A DNA stretch of 64,000 nucleotides from Cyprinodon diabolis (lineage: Eukaryota; Chordata; Actinopteri; Cyprinodontiformes; Cyprinodontidae): assembly GCA_030533445.1 (NCBI GenBank), contig CM060075.1, positions 38,790,719 to 38,854,718 on the forward strand, given 5' to 3'. Shown here one piece after another: positions 34,251-43,600 of the stretch. The translations under genes and the position numbers were made by a program. Numbering within the stretch: position 1 is the stretch's first letter; each line of letters starts with the position of its first letter. Below the pieces are notes generated by a model. It worked only from the letters and a program-made list of their open reading frames with translations. It made no database searches and was not told the DNA's origin.

Positions 34251-35078
34251 CGGCGGTTTTCAAAGTGTGAGGCGCGCCTCCCCTGGGGGGCGCCAGAGCA
34301 CCTTAGGGGAGGTGCGGTGAGAGGGAAAAAATAAATATGGATTTAGGACCAAGTTGGAACTGTGGGGTGCGCGTGTGGAGCGGGGATCAGTAGAAATGTT
34401 TCCCATCTTAGAGGATGTTTTGGCCAGAGCGGGGCTGAAGGTGGAGTTTTTACAGCAGGCTGTCTGCGCGCATTTGGAGGGGATGCGCGAGCAGTTTGGA
34501 GAGTATTTTGGAGAGGAGACAATGGCAAACCAGTGGGTGAGAAACCCATTTTCCTTCCCCGTGACACTCAAAGGTGGACTTTCAGCAGGAGAGGAAGAGG
34601 CTCTGGCTGAGCTGAGCTGTGACATGGACTTGAAACAGAGGATGAGTGACGTGTCACTTGCGTACTTTTGGCTGTCAGCAGGGACTGAATTTCCACAGCT
34701 CTCAATGAAGATCTGATCAAAATGTTTTTGTTAAGATGTGAAAACACTGTTGGTATCTCAAACATTAAACTCAGAATCTCAGATGTAACCTTTGTTTGAG
34801 AAAACAGTTGAAAAGTGAGTTTGGGGTTGTTCTTATCATTAGAAAAATGAAAAAAGGGCATATTCGCCATACAAAGGCCCCGATAAAATAATTTAAAACG
34901 GAGGAAATGTTTTAAAATGTTCGTATGTTAAATTTCATTCATAAAAGCAATTACAAGGTGTTTTGTAGTGGCATTTGTTTGTGTGTGGGTTGATTTTTTT
35001 TTTTTTTTTTGGGGGGGGCGCAGCAGGCATAGTGCTCCCTGGATGGGGGCTCACCCTTTCATACTTTGAAAACCCCTG
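34251..35078 (+). mobile_element. hAT element with perfect 8-bp target duplication
   Basis: Ends cggcggttttcaaagtgtga and catactttgaaaacccctg are flanked by ctttagta at 34243-34250 and 35079-35086. At 828 bp it keeps only part of a transposase gene. Confidence 0.8.
34354..34716 (+). pseudogene. hAT transposase fragment (ZBED5/SCAND3-like)
   Basis: The frame reads FLQQAVCAHLEGMREQFGEY, then WVRNPFSFPV, LSAGEEEALAELSCD and LAYFWLSAGTEFPQLS. This resembles the segment before and within the C-terminal dimerisation region of the domesticated-like hAT group (ZBED5, FAM200, SCAND3). The BED finger and catalytic domain are absent and the element is internally deleted, so it is non-functional. Confidence 0.55.
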
Positions 35079-35089
35079 CTTTAGTATAT

Positions 35090-35630
35090 TCTGCTTTAAC
35101 CCCTCCTTGAACCGCTACCTTAACGTGTTGGAGGGGTTTCAGTGCCTGGGTGATCCCAGAGGCTATGTTGTCGGGGGCTAAATGCCCCTGGTAGGTTCTC
35201 CCAAGGCAAAAAGCCTCTGGGTGACAGGTCAGGCGAAGAGCGGTTAAAAAACCCTTATGATGAGGAATACAGCGAGGCACGTGATGTCACCCGGTACGGC
35301 GGACATCCCACCCTGGAGCCAGGCCTGGGGTTGGGGTTCGTCCGCCGGTTCTCCTCCACATCGAGAGGAGTCAGTTGAGGTGGCTCGGACTTCTTCTTCG
35401 GATACCCCCTGGACGCCTCCCTCGGGAGGTGTTCCAGGCACGTCCCACCAGGAGGAGGCCCAGGGGACGACCCAGGACACACTGGAGAGACTATGTCTCT
35501 CAGCTGGCCTGGGAGCGCACAGGGCTTCCCCCAACAGAGCTGGAGGAGGTGTCAGCGGAGAGGGAAGTCTGGGAGTCTCTGCTTAGTCTGCTGCCCCCGC
35601 GACCCGGTTCCGGATAAAGCAGGAGACTAC
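35090..35630 (+). mobile_element. LINE ORF2 C-terminal remnant
   Basis: The frame 35375-35617 contains LLLRIPPGRLPREVFQ, TRRRPRGRPRTHWRDYV and a terminal LLSLLPPRPGSG, characteristic of the C-terminus of a common fish non-LTR retrotransposon. The same motif set recurs, more decayed, at 62430-62905. Upstream sequence to about 35090 is out of frame. Confidence 0.6.
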
Positions 35631-35824
35631 GAGTACGAGTATTCTGCTTTAAAATTAGTCCTATATTTTCAATTTTTACTCGAGGATTCAACCTCTGCCA
35701 GGATGCCAGGATGCACAGCTTTGAGTGGTAACTTGGTGACTGCCAGAGAGTAACCCAGAGAAACTTATCGGACTGATCCAATAAGCTCTCTGATCAACCA
35801 GTCGCCTGCAACGCTGGTTGAACA

Positions 35825-36710
35825 TGTAGTGTATTATTTGTCATAAATGATTAGAATAAAACAAGAATTAAAAGTTTTAAATGATTAAAGAGAGTTGTGT
35901 TCATGAATACATTTATGTAGGCCAAGAGGAGAAAAACAGAGCAATGAGTGTGTGTAACTGCTGCACCTGACTGTAAGAGGAAGAAAAGCACACTCATCTG
36001 CTGGAAAGCACAGGATTAAGGCCCTTAGTGATAAGAAAAAGCACCCTCATAAAAATGAAGTATTTGACATATCAAGGTTAACCAGCTCAGCAAAATTTGG
36101 CCATACAACTTGTGATAAATAGAGTTGTTATTTTCAAGGCACAATGTGCAGTACTGATCCCAGAAGGGGTGATGCTTTGACTGAGACACAAAGAGGAACA
36201 CTAGGCCAGACTGACATGGCTTAAAGTAGGGAAAGGATAAGTTTCAACATGTTTGTGATTAAACTGTCATAAGTTTCTGATTTAAGTGCACTAAATGTCA
36301 TCATGATTTGCAAAGAAATGTCACAATGACCTGTAACAAAGACTGTTGATTAAATATATAAAAAATATGCTGTCAAAGGGATTTTCCACCGGTAAGATAA
36401 AAATAATTGGTTTTACCCGAAGAAAAAGTACCTAGAATAGTGAAAAAAGGAGGGGGCCTGTAGGAGGAGCTAACAGGCCCCATGAAATGTATAAAAGAGG
36501 GCCATTTTCATTATTTGTTCAGTTGCACGCCGGCGGTCAACTCGTGTGTGATTCTTTGTATGTTGCAATAAATTGCATTGGACCTGGACTTCAGCTGCTT
36601 CTGCCTGATTTTTGGATCATTGTTTGCAATTTTTCTGCCTTTTAAAAGACTTTGAATTTTTACAAAAACTTAGCTCTAATTTTAAGTCGCTGAGGAGATT
36701 TCCAACGACA
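35825..36710 (+). mobile_element. Provirus 5' LTR
   Basis: 886 bp, TG...CA. By eye I find no difference from the 3' LTR (48846-49731), which implies a recent insertion. It has a TATA box (tataaaag, 36490-36497) and AATAAA at 36567-36572, so U3 is about 690 bases and R begins near 36520. The preceding aaca (35821-35824) matches the aaca after the 3' LTR, a 4-bp target duplication as in gammaretrovirus-like integrases. Confidence 0.95.
36490..36572 (+). promoter_or_regulatory. LTR core promoter and polyadenylation signal
   Basis: A TATA box at 36490-36497 lies 70 bases before AATAAA (36567-36572). Transcription is expected to start near 36520 and the R region must include the signal. The 3' LTR has the same arrangement at 49511-49593. 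Confidence 0.7.
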
Positions 36711-36714
36711 GAAT

Positions 36715-36732
36715 TGGCGAGCCAGCCAGGAG
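36715..36732 (+). promoter_or_regulatory. Primer binding site complementary to tRNA-Arg
   Basis: The 18 bases tggcgagccagccaggag begin four bases after the LTR and are complementary to the 3' end of vertebrate tRNA-Arg (ACG anticodon) including CCA. Most gammaretrovirus-like elements use Pro, Gln or other tRNAs; as I recall, the fish snakehead retrovirus also uses tRNA-Arg. Confidence 0.8.
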
Positions 36733-38133
36733 AAAAGCAAAAAGGGGACGTCGGACGATCTGCAGGCACCAGCTGGAAGGCGTGGAACCCCCAAACGGGC
36801 CCAGAAATTCACCGGTTAAAGGTGAGCTAATTTGTTATAATATTCTAAATTAGTGGGGAACCAGCCTCCGGCAACTGCTTGTGGGTGTCAGGCGTCACAA
36901 AGCTTTTCTAAAAGAACCTAGTTTTCCAAATTTAATAAAGTAATTTCCAAATTTGATAAGAATTTATATAAGAATATATAAAGGCAGACTAAGCTAAGGA
37001 AGGGTCCAGGTATGTATGAGTATATGTGAATGCATAGCTTTAACTGTTATTAATGCTTGTATTATTCTGCATTTGATCTGTTTTGTGTTTGAATTATTTT
37101 GTGAATAAGTTAAGCTTAACACGTGTTGTTCTGAGCGGATGATTGGTAAAGGGACAGATTGGTCAAGGCGTTTTGACATAGTCTGTGGAAGCCATAAAAT
37201 CCGGAACCAATAGTGTACGCGTGTTACGTGAGGGTATCAGTGACTAAGGTAGTCAGGGTGCTCCACGAGAAGGCTTAAGTAGTCTTAAGGTAAAAGGTAT
37301 TGTGCCACTGTAGGGAAACAGTGAGGAAAAGGTATTGAGAGGCTAAGCGATAGCCAGGCTAAGGGATAGCCAGAATATTACCGATTAAGCGATAATCGGA
37401 GAATAGTACCGCTCGACCAACCGGAGGACGTCTATGCATTTCCAGTTATCTGGGTGTAGCCGGGGGCAGCAGGGAAAAAAAAAACGTATGTGCCACTGTA
37501 GGAAACAGTGAGGAAGAGTAAAAGTGCACTGTAGATATATATATATATAATCATTTGCTTTGTGTGTCTTGGCTAATGTGTTTTGTGTGTCTTAGTTAAT
37601 GTGGAGAGTGAAAGAGTTAAGTAACTAAGGGGGAATAAGGGGTAAATAAAGATAATAATAGTAAAGGTTATAATAGTAATAAAACTTAAAGTATAATAAT
37701 AAGTTGATAGAAAATAATTAATTACTAAGTATAATTGAAAAAGAATAACCTGAAAATTAAATAAGGATTGGAAAACAGAATTGGTAATTTAAAAACACAG
37801 AATTAAGAGAATAAAATAAAATAACAAAGTCCCAAAATAAGATTGACTAAGGTTGCAAACAGTATAAGATAAAAATATTATAAACATATATCATTACAAG
37901 TTATTGTATTTATATAAAATAAATTATAAGATATTAATAATTAGTGAAAGTGCAAAATAATATTGTTAAATCTGTTCTTTTGAAGATCCTAATACAAATT
38001 GTGGGAATCTAAAAATTAAGAAAACACGATCTGTATTGGAAAGAGCAGAACCAGTTACATAAAAATTAATCAAAGACTATAAAGGATAAGCAAATAAGCA
38101 CAGACCCTAAAGGTTAAGTGATTGCTGATTGCC
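36733..38133 (+). promoter_or_regulatory. Long proviral leader with splice donor and paired hairpins
   Basis: About 1.4 kb separates primer site and gag. A consensus donor (aaag then gtgagc, GT at 36832-36833) would serve env and the 3' ORF. Two copies of a small hairpin, cactgt...acagtg with loops of 6 and 5 bases, occur at 37306-37323 and 37494-37510 within a repeated gtgccactgtag phrase. Such duplicated stem-loops are candidates for packaging or dimerisation signals. The A-rich rest has no ORF. Confidence 0.6.
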
Positions 38134-40578
38134 ATGGGAACTAATGCGAGCAAGCAGACCGAGGGGGTAACGCCTGCCAAACTGGTAATAATGACACACC
38201 CCTCCAATAAGCGCAAAATTCAAAAATGCATGACAGAATGGCATAAGATGACATCTGGAAAAAATCGTTGGCCTAAAGAGGGCAGCTTTGATCCTTCATG
38301 CTGTGACGAGGTTGAAGAACAATTAAGAAATAAGGAAAAAAGGCGTGACCGAGTGCATTTGCATAAGAAACAGAAACATGCTGAACAGAGAGATATCCTG
38401 AGATATTTTAAAGTTGAACATCAAAAGAGCCCAACAGCCCCTGACTACACTGATCATAAGCCACCACCCTATCGCCCTAGCATAGCAGGCCAGTACCCAG
38501 TAGTAGTAGAATCAGGGAGCAAGGGAAAGATTACTGGACAACTTAAATTAGTATTAGAAGAGGAAGAGGAAGAAATAGAAATAACAGAAGAAGAAATAAA
38601 CAACACACCACAGACAGAGTGTAAATACCGTGATGAAGAAGACGATTGGGAGAGAACCCCAGAAGTAAGGAGAAAAGCTCCCCATAGTCGCTCCCTACCC
38701 CCAGCACGTCGCAGGCATTCACCATATCAAAGAGGCCCCATAAGCCACTCAGAACCCAGGACCAAGTCATCGTTGAAAAAATCAGCAAAACACTCAGAGC
38801 CTGTGATCAAGCTAGTCTTGGATGAATCGCCAGAACTAATGGAACAAATAAACCAGGAGGTGGTGGAGCTGACGGAAGAATATGTAAAACTCATAGCGAA
38901 GGAGGAAAAATTGGAAAAAGAAGTACAAAGGAAACGACTAAAACATTTGAAAGAAAAATTGAAGAAATTTGAGGAAGTATTAGAAAAACAGAAAAGGATG
39001 GAAGCAGAGCAGCTCATACAACAGGCCCGAAATGACGCCCCAGATCAGGCAAATCCATGGACTAAGGCCTTGATTGAAGAAGCTAAAATAAAAGAGGGAG
39101 AGGAGAGAAGACGCGAGGAGGAAGTCTTCATAGAGGGTGAGGAGACCGACTGGTTGCATAATGGAATGGAAGAAGAAGGCTCAAACATGCCACTGTCAAC
39201 GGACCCATGCCATAAGGGGTTAAAGGAGAAAGACAGACCAGTGACCAAAGAACGGGAGCCACTCACAGCTGAATGTGAAGTGGACCTGCAAATAGAAAAA
39301 AGCGGCCCTCACTCAATGATGACCAGGTACCAAGCACGACAGCAGAAGACAGAGTCAGATCAAAAAAAGGCCTTTATGGCTCCCCTGCTGTCTAAAGGAC
39401 CTCAAGAAGACAGATATGTGCCATGGTCATTTATGGACATGATCACACTTGCTGGAAGGCTGACCCCGTTGGCAGATGGTGCTGACAGGTGGATAGAAAA
39501 GCTGGAAGAAATCACTGGAGGCATCAATCTGGCAGCTGGAGACATCAAGGCATTGCTGATTAAGACAGCAGGACACTCAGCAGCCAGAGAGGTGTTTGAC
39601 GAAGCCAAGCTTCCAAGGGTCATGACCTCACACCAGTATGACAAGATACCATTCAACAACATAAGGCCTGAAGTGTGGGCAGCCTTGAGGAATAAATTCC
39701 CCACCTGCAGTGACCCAACTAAGCTGAGACAAGAATGCCTAAAGGATGATGAAAGCCCCGCCCAGTTTCTGCACAGGTTCCAACAGAAATGGAAAACAGA
39801 GACTGGAAGTGATGGGAGTGAACTGAAAACATCTGGCCCCTTGTTCAGAACCTACATCAGAGAGGCCATGCCCAAAGAAGTACAAGCCAAACTGGATGGA
39901 GTTGTGGGACTCATGAAGATGGAGTGGCCTCTGTTCTCCGAGCATGTTATCCACTATGTGAACATGCATCGGGCCGAAAAACGGGCCTTTGAGGACCAGA
40001 GCAAGATGCTGGCCACCAAGTTAACCCAGCTGCAGATCGGAGAGTTGTCCAAGGCTAAAAAGGAAAAAGAGAGACCCAAACATCAAGCAGCACTAACTGT
40101 GGCAGCCACACCCTCAACTGAGAGTACACCAACAGGGGAGGCAGTGGTACAAGCACCAGTAGTGTCTCCTGTCATCCCTCCGCCCACACAGCAAATGCAA
40201 TATTCCGCAGCACCACCTGTGGGAGGAGCCCAGCCACAGCAGACCCAACCTCAACCAGTTCCTCCTATTCATGTGCATCTAAACCAAGGAGGAGGTCCCC
40301 AACAAGCAACGTTTGGAAGGGGACGAGGGGGGCCACCCATGAGGGGAAGATGGAGGGGACCACAAGGAGCCCCAAGAAGGCCCCCTCAAGGCCAATACCA
40401 GCAGATGCCTCAAGCAGGTCCAGACATGGGACAACAGCGAGGGAGACTGCAATGCTGGGGATGTGGACAAGTTGGACACATGCAAAGAGATTGCCCCACT
40501 AGCCCATGGATGGGACCTCAGCCCCCTACTGCTGGACCAGCCACCTATGGAACGGGACAGGACATATACTGGCTATAG
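38134..40578 (+). CDS. gag: Gag polyprotein
   Basis: Structural polyprotein, 814 residues. I place the start at the ATG at 38134: it has a perfect Kozak context (gccatgg) and gives MGTNASK, an N-myristoylation signal; the upstream in-frame TTG at 38122 would destroy that. In order: matrix with basic patches; a PPPY late-domain motif at residues 110-113; an acidic Glu-rich tract; a long Lys/Glu coiled coil (about 232-294); capsid with a major-homology-like segment (DESPAQFLHRF); a Pro/Gln-rich and then Gly/Arg-rich linker; and one CX2CX4HX4C zinc knuckle (CWGCGQVGHMQRDC, 774-787). One knuckle, myristate and PPPY fit a gammaretrovirus/epsilonretrovirus-like Gag, though longer than usual. It ends at UAG 40576-40578 and is followed in the same frame by pol. 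Confidence 0.9.
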   Translation: MGTNASKQTEGVTPAKLVIMTHPSNKRKIQKCMTEWHKMTSGKNRWPKEGSFDPSCCDEVEEQLRNKEKRRDRVHLHKKQKHAEQRDILRYFKVEHQKSPTAPDYTDHKPPPYRPSIAGQYPVVVESGSKGKITGQLKLVLEEEEEEIEITEEEINNTPQTECKYRDEEDDWERTPEVRRKAPHSRSLPPARRRHSPYQRGPISHSEPRTKSSLKKSAKHSEPVIKLVLDESPELMEQINQEVVELTEEYVKLIAKEEKLEKEVQRKRLKHLKEKLKKFEEVLEKQKRMEAEQLIQQARNDAPDQANPWTKALIEEAKIKEGEERRREEEVFIEGEETDWLHNGMEEEGSNMPLSTDPCHKGLKEKDRPVTKEREPLTAECEVDLQIEKSGPHSMMTRYQARQQKTESDQKKAFMAPLLSKGPQEDRYVPWSFMDMITLAGRLTPLADGADRWIEKLEEITGGINLAAGDIKALLIKTAGHSAAREVFDEAKLPRVMTSHQYDKIPFNNIRPEVWAALRNKFPTCSDPTKLRQECLKDDESPAQFLHRFQQKWKTETGSDGSELKTSGPLFRTYIREAMPKEVQAKLDGVVGLMKMEWPLFSEHVIHYVNMHRAEKRAFEDQSKMLATKLTQLQIGELSKAKKEKERPKHQAALTVAATPSTESTPTGEAVVQAPVVSPVIPPPTQQMQYSAAPPVGGAQPQQTQPQPVPPIHVHLNQGGGPQQATFGRGRGGPPMRGRWRGPQGAPRRPPQGQYQQMPQAGPDMGQQRGRLQCWGCGQVGHMQRDCPTSPWMGPQPPTAGPATYGTGQDIYWL

Positions 40579-40620
40579 GGGTGCCCAGAGAAACCTGATG
40601 GAGAGGCCATTCTACCTGTA
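40576..40620 (+). promoter_or_regulatory. In-frame UAG between gag and pol (readthrough site)
   Basis: Pol follows in the same frame as Gag with only this stop between them, so Gag-Pol is probably made by UAG suppression as in gammaretroviruses. The bases after the stop (ggggtgcccagag) contain a self-complementary gggtgccc and a second short stem atgg/ccat at 40603-40615, compatible with a stimulatory structure. Its exact fold is not determined. Confidence 0.7.
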
Positions 40621-43600
40621 TTAACCCAACGACCACAAACAGAACCCACCATTGATGTCACTATATATGACAGCCATCATCGTTTCATGATTGATACAGG
40701 AGCGGCCTACTCCTGTATAGGGAAAAGTGGAATTGGCCTGCCTCTCTCAGCATCAAAGATTCGTACAGTAGGTTTCTCTGGGAAAACCCAAATAATACCC
40801 ATGACTGAGCCAGTTCCCATGATCATAGGTGAAAAGACTGTGTGTGCACCTCTGCTTTACTCAGAAGATACGCCCATAAATCTGCTGGGTAGAGATGTGC
40901 TGTGCCAGCTCAATGCTAAAATCAAATGTACCCCGAATGGAATTTCTTTTGAAGCAATAGACGACAATGAAGCCTACATGATGCCACTGGGTCTACAAAA
41001 GACCCCACAGACAACAAGTCATGAACCAGAAGACCAAGTATTTTGGCTGAAACTCACATCACCAACTTCCTTCCTCCAACTAGAGTGGGAAACATGGAGA
41101 CCCCTGATAATGAATCACTATGAGAACTCCAAAGAACCCTTTCTCCCCCTCCATTGTACCATGTTTTATGACAAAGAGAAAACACATGAAGACTACGAGA
41201 AAAGCTGGGATGAAGAAATTAACAACAAAACAACTGTCATCCAATATGCTGACATAGTGGTGGGACCACAAGGAGCTGCAGCTGTTGTCACATTTCCTGA
41301 TAAAGATGTAGCAGAATGGTTCCAAGTTACCAACTCAGCCCCACATGTCACGTTACTGATTGCAGACGAGTATGAGTCACATGATCTAGGACCCATGGTT
41401 CAAAAAGCAAAGCAAGTCACTGAATGGGTCAACACAGCATGGGACTGCATTAAGTTATCCAAAGATGGACTGTTCTTTAAGATCTCATTCTCACAAGCTG
41501 ATGAAGCCATAGCAGAACACATTAAAGTTCCTGGGAAAAAACAAATGGCAGTGGCAGCAGAACATGAATCCCTATTAGAACAGGTCCCAGAGCAAGTATG
41601 GTCTAAAAGTAAAACAGATGTAGGATTAGTGAAACCAGCAGACCCCATCAAATTCACCATCAAACCAAATGCTAAATTGCCCTTCCAAAGACAATACCCA
41701 CTTAAAAGAGAAGCAGTAGAAGGAATACAGCCTATTATTACAGGATTAGAAACAGCAGGAGTTCTTAAACCAACAGCAAGTCCCTGTAACACACCAATTT
41801 TTCCCATCAGAAAACCCAACAGTAATGACTATAGACTAGTCCATGATTTAAGATTAATAAATGCCATAGTAGCAGAAGAGATACCAGTAGTACCAGACCC
41901 ACACACATTACTGAGTAATATACCCCCAGGTACCAAATGGTTTACTGTGATAGATCTGTGCTCAGCATTTTTCAGTGTACCGGTCCATCCAGATTCTCAG
42001 TATTTGTTTGCATTCACCTATAAAGGCCAACAATACACTTATTCACGATTACCACAGGGTTTTGTACACTCACCATCAATTTTCAATCGAGTGTTGGCAA
42101 ATGACTTAAATCACCTTGACATACCATCTACAATGTTGATGTATGTTGATGACATTTTGATTTGTTCTGCTTCCAAAGAGCAGTGTGAAAGAGACTCCAT
42201 TACAGTGTTGACTGCTTTGGCAGAAGGAGGACATAAAGTAAGTAAACAAAAATTGCAGTTCTGCCAGCAAACAGTGGAATATCTCGGCAGGCAACTCAGT
42301 GGGGACAAGAGGTGTATTGCACCGTCCCAACTGGAAGCCATAACTCAAATGCCCAAACCTCGGACTGTTGGTCACATGTTGTCTTTCCTTGGCATGGCAG
42401 GATACAGCAGACCGTGGGTGTGTGATTATGCCATCAAAACGGCTCCACTGAGAGCACTGATTAAAGCCGCGGGTCAAGGACACCAGTCGGCTCAATTGCA
42501 ATGGACAGATGAGGCAGAGGGTGCGTTCCAGCTGCTGAAACAAGATCTCCAAACTGCTCCTGCTCTGGCCAATCCAGATTATGGCAAACCATTCCATCTC
42601 TATGTGGCTGAGCGACAAGGGTATGCATGTGCAGTATTGATGCAAGACACCCCAACAGGTAAACAGCCAATTTCTTATTACAGTACAAAATTAGATGGTG
42701 TCGAAGAGGGTTTGCCTCCCTGCTACCAGGGCTTGGCAGCAGCAGCCTTCGCATACAAAAAGGCCTCAGTTATTACTATGGGCCACCCTATCATTTTGTA
42801 CACATCACATCAATTACATGCACTGCTCACCAGTCCACGTTTTGTGATAACACAAGCTCGTCGAACAGGTTATGAAGTTCTGCTTTCAGGACCTGACTTA
42901 ACAATACAACGCTGTACCACCATTAATCCAGCCACAAGAATGGTACTGCCCACAGAAGGTGAGCCCCATGATTGTCTCCAGGAGACGGACACCTTCATGA
43001 AGGTAAGAGAGGACTTATACAATCATCCAATCCCATCTGATTTGACACTGTTCGTAGACGGATCATGTGTCAGAGGTGAGACAGGTAATAGAGCGGGATA
43101 TGGAATAGTCCAACTTAACCCTGATGGGACCTTTACCAAAGTACAATCAATGAGCCTAGATCAACCTTGCTCTGCCCAATTGGCGGAGATAAAAGCATTA
43201 ACAGCAGCATGTAAATTGGCTACTGGTAAAAGAGTGACAATCTATACTGACAGTGCATATGGCTATGGGGTATGCCATATAAATGCTAGCATCTGGAAAC
43301 AACGAGGGTTTGTTAGAACAGATGGCACCCCAGTAACACATGGGCAAGCTGTAGTAGAGTTAATAAAAGCTATGCAACTTCCATCTGCGTTGGCTATTGT
43401 AAAATGTGCAGCCCACCAAACAGCAAAAACACCTATAGCCATAGGAAATAACTTAGCAGATGAGGCAGCTAAAGAAGCCACAGGATCAGCAGTGCAGGGA
43501 CCAATGATTCATGTAACTGAGTGTGAACCCATTACTAATCTAGCCTCATTAATAGAAGCCCAAAACAACGTCTCAGAAGCAGAAAAACGTCTCTGGGTGC

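Noticed and set aside
38122..38133. TTG start upstream of gag
   Set aside because: The ATG at 38134 has a perfect context and gives a myristoylation motif; no reason for a non-ATG start.
41080..42754. Several antisense frames of 60-180 codons across pol
   Set aside because: Shadows of the pol reading frame with no domain of their own.
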